DNA of 64,000 bases from Verticillium longisporum (lineage: Eukaryota > Ascomycota > Sordariomycetes > Glomerellales > Plectosphaerellaceae). The translations under genes were made by a program, and so were the position numbers. The DNA is taken from positions 7,998,001 to 8,062,000 of the forward strand of contig JAETXT010000001.1 in NCBI GenBank assembly GCA_019188255.1. The letters are read 5' to 3'. Shown here piece after piece: positions 56,341 through 64,000 of the stretch. Below the pieces are notes generated by a model. It was not told where the DNA came from. It saw only the letters and a list, made by a program, of their open reading frames with translations, and searched no databases. Positions within the stretch are counted from its first letter, which is position 1; each line of letters opens with the position of its first letter.

Positions 56341-58683
56341 GATGGGTGCTTGGGAGACAACAAGAATCTTGGTGGGAGAGAAGGGCGTTATGCAGCTGGT
56401 TGAAAGGGCACAACTATGCCTGGGGCACACTCGTTCCCGAAAATCCAGGACTCGCACGTGGCGACGTGGGTGTCCGACGAGGGCGGAATTCAGGGTGCGA
56501 TCCTTTTAATGTATGTGATCGGCAGAGCAGTTCTTCATTGAGAACAATGTCCAAGACACCCCGGTCGAGTGGGAGGTTCGAAGACACGAGGAGGACGAGT
56601 GACCACTGTGCTGGGAACGAGACGGAACGCAGAAGGCGCAAAACCATCACGCCTCTTAGCTGCCAAGCCGCCTCCACTACAGGTGAGCCCTGACGGGTGT
56701 CTTCCGGGATGGGGATGCCAGCTATCGAGCGTCTCAAGGAGAAGAGGGCGCGTTGCTAAGCCGAATGAGGTCGGACCGCTCGGACGAAACACTTCGAGAG
56801 TCACTCCATGTTCGATGGACTGCATGGTGTGCAGGAACCTCGAGTCTTCAGCACACAAGCCAATAGACTCGCCAGCTTGGGCAGCTTTGCCACACCCTCT
56901 GGTTCTCAACATCCAAGGTTTCTGCTTCAGGGGTAATGCTGTATAGCATTCCCACACCTCTTCCCGCTGGGTCCCCACCGTCTGGGCCATAGCCTGCAGG
57001 GCGGAGCATTTCGAGGTGGTTGAAGTTTGGTACAGCCATTCGCATCATCTCTCAGCAGAATTAAAGGTTCCACGGTGGCGTGGAGCGTGTCTTGCGTGTG
57101 TCTTCGAATTGAGCGCCGCCGGTCTTAGTGTGTCTTCTAGCGCAGCTGGGGCAGGCCTGGCAAGCCTGGGCAGACAGAAGCAACTGATTGCTGTCCAGCT
57201 TGCTCATGCCTTTCCTGGACTTGGTCCGTATAGATAGGACCGGCCGCTGCTTGGCTTCTTTATCGGGATCTTTCGCCGGCAGTCGTACTCGGTGTGCTTC
57301 ATCTTCGCACGCAGGAGAAGACGAACCTCGTCGGTCGGCTGACGGAGCCCCCTGCGTCCATGGTACACTAGGGCGGCATTAGGGGATGAACCATCGCCTG
57401 CAGATTCAGTCTAGGGCTGGAATACGGCCTCCCACTGACTGCCACCAAGGGGGGAGATGGCCGACAAGTCAGCAAGTTATTACGTGGTCCGAGCCCAATT
57501 CTCTGTCAAATGAATCGTTCGAAGCAGGTCTTGTTCAGTCTGTCGAAGCTGTGGATGTGCCCTCATGGCATGAGATTGCGAAATGCGAATGGCCAATGCT
57601 GCCCCGGATACGCGGCCGGCCATTTCAAGGGTTTGCCTACTTTTACATGGTACGGACCGAAGATGGCGAAAGAATATTCCCTTGTCTTCAGGGAGATCCA
57701 TCCCCCCCACAGGTACGCGGTATGGATCGGGATTAACGCCGGGTTGGCACGATCGGAGTCAGGGGCTTCCATGATCCGGCACCTCGCATCCTCGCTCCCG
57801 CTGCCCCGCTGAGCGCTTTGTTATGGTAAGGCAAGGCCCCATCCATTGTGCTAAGGGTGGATTATACTTTCGACAATCTGAACCTCCATTCCGAGTGGAT
57901 CACGGGTTGCCGGGCTTTCCATCGATCCGATTTTGTTCTCTACGTAAGGGCATCTCTCAAGGGTTTGCCTTCGGCTGGAGAATGAGCTTTTCTCTGCTTC
58001 ACCATCCCTTACCAGTTAGCACCCGATGATGGTGGGAGGCTGGAGGAAGAAATCCCTGTAATGTACTATGTAGGTAGGCTTAGTAGCCGGAGTAATGCAG
58101 ACAGATGCAAGGTATCGGCTAGGGACCGCCCCGCATGGCATTGCCCAGACCGCCGCTCATGTTACACGCACCAGAGGCGATTCCGAACTGGGGCATCGTC
58201 TCCGGAGCGATTGGCCACCCAGCATTGGCACATAACGTCTTCCTCGGCCGAGAACACTGAAAGGGGTTCACGACGAGGCCACTCAACGGCACGAGTGTCC
58301 GTCAACCAACGACCAAGAACACGAACACCACCAACGCATAGGACGGACTTGACTGTCATCTCCGGGCCGAGGCGGTACACTGCCCTGCCGCCATTGATTC
58401 CAGGGGGTCTAAGCATCAATGGTTCGTCCAAACCTCCTCCGCTGTGTCAAGCAATAAAACCCCGTCGAGGTCGTCTGCAAGCTTCAAGTCAAGACCGTCA
58501 AGCACACCACATTCGCTTGTTGCTTCTGTCCGTCCGCCATATCTTCTCCCATCAAAAGTTGAGTCGAGTCGAGCTAAGCCGTAGTGCCTTGGCCCCGACG
58601 CCTCCTTTTGTTTCCATCTTTCCTTCGTTGCCGTAAAAGGTATCTTGAGCCCCAACACGCTTGTCCAACTCAAGCCGTTCAAG
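56341..58683. other. 2.3-kb divergent intergenic region
   Basis: Lies between the receptor and the berberine-bridge oxidase start codons. No gene recognised; it must hold both promoters. Short open frames are scattered on both strands without domains. Confidence 0.5.
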
Positions 58684-60516
58684 ATGAAGTTCTCTCTCGC
58701 TCTCCAGGCTGCTACCCTGGCTGCTTTCCAGGGCGCTGCCGCCGCTCCTGCAGCCAGCTCATGCTACTGCCTGCCCGGCGATGCGTGCTGGCCCAAGGAG
58801 AGTGCATGGTCTCGGTTCAACTCTACCGTCGGCGGCCGTCTCGTGGCTACTGTGCCCATCGGCTCGCCGTGCCATGATCCCACCTACGACGCTGCTGCAT
58901 GTGCCCAGCTGCAGTCACAGTGGACGAACCCCTTGACCCAGTAAGTCCGACCTGAGCCAGTGGAACTAGCTTTCCGGTGCCATGGATCGCTAACCCGTCC
59001 AAGCATCCCGTCTTCCTCTTCAGTCATGCAGACCTACTTCGCCAACCAGAGCTGTGACCCCTTCACAGACCGTGCTAAGCCCTGCACCCTCGGCAACTAC
59101 GTCAGCTACGCTGTTGATGTCGAATGCTCGTCTGATGTGGCGAGGGCTTTGAAGTTCGCCAAGGCCAACAACCTTCGTGTTGTCGTCCGCAACACCGGTC
59201 ATGAGTATGTCTCTACCCAAGTTTAATTCATCGTGCATGACTTCACACATGTACTGACCGAGCTCAGCTTCCTCGGCCGATCCACCGGTGCTGGTGCCCT
59301 TGCTATTTGGACCAACCACCTCAAGTCGATCGACTTTGTAGACTGGGATGACGAATACTACACTGGCCCTGCTGTCTCCGTGGGCGCTGGTGTTCAGGGC
59401 TATGAGATCCTTGAAGCTGCCAACGCCAAGGGCCTCTCTGTCGTTACTGGCGAGTGTGCCACTGTCGGTCTCGCCGGCGGCTTCACGCAGGGTGGCGGCC
59501 ACTCTGCCCTGAGCACACAGTTTGGTCTGGCAGCTGACCAGACCCTGTCCTTCCACGTCATCACCGCCGACGGACGTACCGTGACGGCCTCGCCCAAGGT
59601 CAACCCTGACCTTTACTGGGCCCTCAGCGGAGGCGGCGGCGGCACCTTTGGCGTCGTCGTCGGCATGACCGTTCGCGCCTATCCCGCTGCCCCCGTCGGT
59701 GGCGCATTGTTCCAGCTCCTCAAACCCACGACGACGCCCGAAAAGTTCGCCGCCGCCGTCGACGCTTTCCAGGATGCGCTCCCCGGTATGATCGACCACG
59801 GCGCCATGGTCGTCTACTACATGAACAGCATGATGCTTGTTGTCAAGCCCCTGACACTTTGGAACTCGTCTGCCGAACACGTTCGCGACGTCGTCCTGAA
59901 GCCCTTCACCGCGGCTCTTGCCGATATCGGCATCAACCTGCCCGTCGCATACAGCACCCTTTCCTACCGCGACCACTACGACCGTTACATGGGCCCGCTG
60001 CCCAAGGGCAGCCTCGAGGTGGCCCGCTACCAGTTCGGCGGCCGTCTCATCCCCCGCTCCGCCTTCTCGGACGCCAACCGCCCGGCCCTCAAGGCCGTCA
60101 TTGGCAACCTGACCGCCAACGGCGTCCTTGCCGTCGGTTCCGCCGGCACCTACAAGAAGCCCGCCGGCGCCGCCGACAACTCCGTCTTCCCCGCCTGGCG
60201 CGACACCCTCGTCCAGATGCAGCTCATCACCGACTGGGACAGCAAGGCGCCCTGGGACAACATGCTCGAGGCCCAGCGCCGCATGACGGAGCAGTTCATG
60301 CCCCAGATCGAGGCCGTCACCCCCGGCAGCGGCTCGTACATGAACGAGGCCGACTTCAGGCAGCCCAACTGGCAGAAGACCTTCTTTGGCGACAACTACG
60401 CCGAGCTGCTAAAGATCAAGAACAAGTGGGACCCTGAGGGCCGGCTGTACGTGCTCAAGGGCGTTGGCAGTGAGAGTTGGTCCGTTGCTGCCGATGGCCG
60501 GATGTGCAGGGCATGA
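58684..60516 (+). CDS. secreted berberine-bridge-like FAD oxidase with bicovalent flavin motif
   Basis: Three exons (58,684-58,940; 59,004-59,204; 59,268-60,516; both introns 63 bp) give 568 aa with signal peptide MKFSLALQAATLAAFQGAAA. After a Cys-containing N-terminal region (SSCYCLPGDACWP) the PCMH FAD domain shows RNTGHDFLGRSTGAGAL, where the second intron joins GH to DFLG, with His 152. It continues with GAGVQGYEILEAA and GECATVGLAGGFTQGGGHS with Cys 216. His and Cys 64 residues apart match the bicovalent (8-alpha-histidyl, 6-S-cysteinyl) attachment of this family. NPDLYWALSGGGGGTFGVV and the C-terminal BBE block (ADFRQPNWQKTFFGDNYAEL then KNKWDPEG) are complete. Relatives oxidise sugars, alkaloids or polyketide intermediates; substrate unknown. 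Confidence 0.9.
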
Positions 60517-63500
60517 GCTGTGGATAGCAGGGATGGGGGTTAATTTGCTGGGATAACCAAATGATACCTATTTGCCGTCAAAAGACCATGGGTGTCTGAC
60601 ATGTGATGATTGATCAATGTGACGGTGCTTGTAGGTGGCCTCGGAGCAAGCGGGTGCTTGCAACCTCGACGAAACAAGAATAAGTCACTTGTCATGACTT
60701 CTACAGTTTGTGATTGACATTGACACGATTCACAGCACCCTTTTTGCGGCTGCAGCAAGCGTATGGTTACCTCGTCGCACGTCGCCGGGTGACCTAGTCG
60801 CAGTAGAGTCGCGGTCGGTGCTCGCCGACCCTGGTTCATGTCGCCGTCGTGGGTCTAACACGTCCCCTGCTCATCGTGCACATCTTGGCGGGCACCCTGG
60901 CAGGTCGGATACCGCGGTTCAAGGGTTCGCCACATCCTTACCAGGGGTTTTCCCTAGGTTCGGTCCGGTGACAGGGGCAAGATAAAGGTTGTCGTACCAC
61001 CCTTTCGGAGCTTTGATGTCAAGGCCAGGAGCTCGACATGGATGGTGACGATTACGGGGCCCAGATGCATCCAGAACACGTCGTTCTATTCGATCGAGCT
61101 TTGCGGTTCTCGTATTGGTGCAAGGAACGCTGGAGCTGACGCCTTCACCGAGTCATTGTCATCAAGTGATACATAATGAGTATTAAGGTTCTAGTCGATC
61201 GAATGATCAGGACGATTCATAGAACCGCAGCATCACACATCACCCTGGACCTCACCTGAATGAAGCTTTACCTCGAACAACTTTCGCATTCATTTACATG
61301 TAGTGGAAATTCTTCAACACATGCTGGAAAAGCTGAGAGAAATGCGACAACATCACTAGTCAAGTTGGAACGGATTCATCGATCAAGCCAAGACAACTGC
61401 TCCTGTGGGCCTTGCGATGTCAACATTACCAAGAATCGAAACTCACCATGTGGCAAGTGGCAGCTAAGCAGGGGTTATCTCACTGGAATCCGCTAGGTAA
61501 ATTCATGTCCGTGTTGGGATCATGCGTTTGATAGGGGCACCCAGGCATTCATAGACCCTTGACATGCGTCTCAACTTCAATACGTTGCCATGTTGCTTTC
61601 CAAAAATCATGACTTGAAGCAAGTGAGGAATCTTCGTCACATGTTCTTGAAGTTTGGAATCCTTCCGTTCCTAATTACGGCAAGAACGACTGGTAATTCC
61701 CATGCGGTGGTGATGAGAACATCCCCAAAATTTTGTGAGTGCTGAACTCTATGGTCCCAGGGTAGTTCTGTGTCAACGAATTTCGTATCCATCCATCCAA
61801 GTCCAACTTCTGGTGCTGCTTTCCTTCGATTGAGTCGTCTAGGGCCATGTCAACACACAGAGGACCCCCCTGCCCCCCCATCTCCGTCTTTTCACTCATG
61901 ATGAAAGAGACACTCCTCCGGCATTCAGGAACATCTTCACCCCATGAAGAGCCTACTTCAGAAGTCTCTGAGATACGGTGCACTATTTACAATAAGCTCA
62001 ATGGCATCGTCACCGAGGTCCCCAGCGTAGAGAACGCTCAGTGACTCTCATCCAAACCAACGCGCCACTGGTTGCGGGCGGATCAAGGAGACTCTGTCAT
62101 GATTAGCCTTGATGATGGGCAAATAAATAGTACCGATGCTGTGGCACACATATCTGGAATGCCAATAGTGACGACAGTCTTTGCTGCGTCGGCTGCGGCG
62201 CGTATGGCGGAACTTCTTTGACACCAGCATATGCAGATCCGAGACCATGCACTCGAAGAGGGCCTCGCCTTCAGTCATTGCGCCTAGGTTACTTCAGATT
62301 TAGATTGCTACGATAAAGCTACTGAGAAGACTACAACGTTGGCACCCTGCGAGGCTGACCTCTCCATGTTCATGCCGCAGAGGTCGGACAGATGAGATCG
62401 TGCGAGACGTACCAGAACCATCTCATCAGGGATGAGTTTCACGCGCTATTAGTTTGGGGTGTAGAGGACGACAGTCTGTCTTGTGCCGGTCAGTCAATAC
62501 ATGAGGTCCTATCGCTCCACCCCTGGTCATTTATCTGGGGGCGGTGGCCAGCTTGCTCGAGGATCGTCGTATAGTATTGGCGTTGTCTTCTTGATAGCAT
62601 CTCAAGCGTGGATGTCAATGTTCGCTTGCAAAGTCTGCTCCGGCGTAGTATGATAACATGTATTCATAAGATCAGTTGGGGCCGTCACTCTCATAGAGAT
62701 CAAGTGCACATGTTTGCGCCGTGCCATGAGCGGCTGCTCTTGATCAGAGGCAGAGACAGCGCGGGCCATCAGCTTAGGCTCATCACTAGCAAGCTTTGTT
62801 GATACTGACCACTTCTTCCAGCTGAATCGTCTCTCTCTTTAGTTATTGCCTCAACCCATTTGGGTTCCGCGTCCGATTTCACCAAACCCTGGGCGACAGG
62901 CTCGTGGCATCGAGCTCAGCCGCCGACAGCCACTTCGGGGCCCTCAACTACGGCGCCCGCGCGAATCAGCCGGGTACCACAAGCCTTGCAGGTCCGCCTC
63001 TTTCCTTTCCAAGAGTCCGACCATTCACCTCAAAGGCTATGAGGACCTCAGCGGAAGCCTTTGCCAGAGGCAGATCCTCCGATATTGATCCGATGTTACG
63101 CCAGCGAACGTCCTGTAGTCCAATGTCTGACTAGTCGTCCTCCGATGCGAAAAACGCCGCAAGCATACGGAGCGTGGGTGGGTGTCTAATGGTGAAGCCA
63201 ACTTGGCAGATGGCGAGGCAAGCTCAGCGATGCTGCCCGGCTTGGGCAGAGCCAATGCACGATTTGATAACACCGTTTCGTTGTAGGCGACGTCACAGTG
63301 CCCCGGCGGTATCACATAAAAGTCAAGGTTAGGTGGCGAATGATTTCGGATCCTCGGCGAGAGACTGCAGGCAACTCTCGAGCCTTTACTGTTCTGCAAC
63401 CATTTGGGGCAGGTCATGTCGTAAGAAACCAGCGGCGCTGCTGGACCGCCAACGCCGTTCGGTGACGACGGTGCCCGACACGCTCGGCTCGGCCGTGGCT

Positions 63501-64000
63501 TTAGAGTGTCCTGGGAATATGAGCGAGATAGGTATCTGTTGATCGAATACTTCACATTGGCGCCCCCACTCTTGTCAGGCTTGTTTGCTCAATTAAGATG
63601 GCCGTTGGCCTTGGTCTAGCTGTCGACACCCTTACACGTGACTGCGCGATGGTTTCGCTTCACGCTCAACCCAGCTTGCAGGGGGACGCGTGGTAAATCG
63701 CGCGTGGGTCGAGATCGTGCTACATGTACCTCAACGTTCTGTCAAACTGTGATCGGCTGACTATGAATCCGTAGGCCACTAGGCTTCTCGGCTGCGTACG
63801 TGGCGTGTAAGAATACCACCCTTGGAGGGTCGCTTTGCGTCTTTGTGACTCGATGTGCGGTAAGCACTGAGCCAATACGAACAAGACTTGAGCCAGATGT
63901 GAATACCGTGCCCGAGAAAGAGGATTTGGCCCGGCGTTCTTGTCAACGATGGGGACAGTCTATGATGCAATGACAGGGTCTCATGGTGGAAAAAGAGATG
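60517..64000. other. 3.5-kb gene-poor end of window
   Basis: No gene supported. Minus-strand frames at 61,675-61,983, 62,048-62,278 and 63,037-63,555 are open but unrecognised and share no obvious splice chain; they could be fragments of a decayed gene. Confidence 0.45.

Noticed and set aside
59020..59976. 318-codon minus-strand open frame
   Set aside because: Antisense to berberine-bridge oxidase exons 2-3.
31336..60516. Secondary-metabolite cluster (LaeA-like MT, AKR, FAD oxidases, P450)
   Set aside because: No backbone synthase, genes are widely spaced and separately oriented, and the P450 is dead.

Overview
This window looks like a chromosome segment of a filamentous ascomycete, most likely a sordariomycete. 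The evidence is short introns (about 50-200 bp) with GT...AG ends and GC-rich coding exons. Typical fungal families are present: a Zn2Cys6 regulator, an OCH1-like GT32, a CFEM/Pth11-like receptor, berberine-bridge FAD oxidases, GH114 and a LaeA-like methyltransferase. AT-rich blocks of repeats carry the C-to-T/G-to-A decay expected from repeat-induced point mutation (RIP). I cannot name the species from sequence alone.

Layout. 0-5.3 kb: a decayed GH31 glucosidase/xylosidase tail, a RIP-worn tRNA-like sequence, an LTR relic and one copy of a small inverted-repeat element. 5.3-10.8 kb: a secreted PAF-acetylhydrolase-like lipase (-), a divergent Zn2Cys6 regulator (+), and a convergent acyl-CoA synthetase (-). 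11.9-13.1 kb: a GT32 mannosyltransferase (-). 13-17.4 kb: mostly non-coding, with a 50-bp triple repeat. 17.4-23.3 kb: copper amine oxidase (+), quinolinate phosphoribosyltransferase (-), an EVE-domain protein (+) and a small secreted protein (-). 23.8-31.1 kb: an AT-rich transposon graveyard holding Ty3/gypsy relics and LTRs, into which an un-RIPped, GC-rich 1,863-bp Fot1/pogo-type element has inserted. 31.3-32.4 kb: a LaeA-like methyltransferase. 33.0-33.8 kb: an 806-bp fold-back element. 34.8-46.4 kb: a secreted beta-propeller protein, an aldo/keto reductase, an FAD-linked oxidase divergent from a secreted lactonase-like propeller, and a GH114 glycosidase. 47.7-49.3 kb: a cytochrome P450 pseudogene. 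50.3-51.4 kb: three more copies of the ~186-bp element, two of them fused head to head. 54.8-56.3 kb: a CFEM-domain GPCR-like receptor. 58.7-60.5 kb: a berberine-bridge FAD oxidase. The remainder is gene-poor.

How the genes may work together. The lipase, regulator and acyl-CoA synthetase form a plausible lipid-use trio. The FAD oxidase and divergent lactonase, with an aldo/keto reductase nearby, form a plausible secreted oxidise-then-hydrolyse pair. Both are inferences from family and position. No polyketide synthase, NRPS or terpene cyclase backbone is visible, so this is not a classical secondary-metabolite cluster.

A warning for readers: five host genes (acyl-CoA synthetase, QPRTase, small secreted protein, FAD oxidase, GH114) each lack exactly one nucleotide, and in every case restoring one G/C in a G/C run is enough to rejoin the reading frame. 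This pattern suggests assembly error at least as strongly as it suggests pseudogenes.
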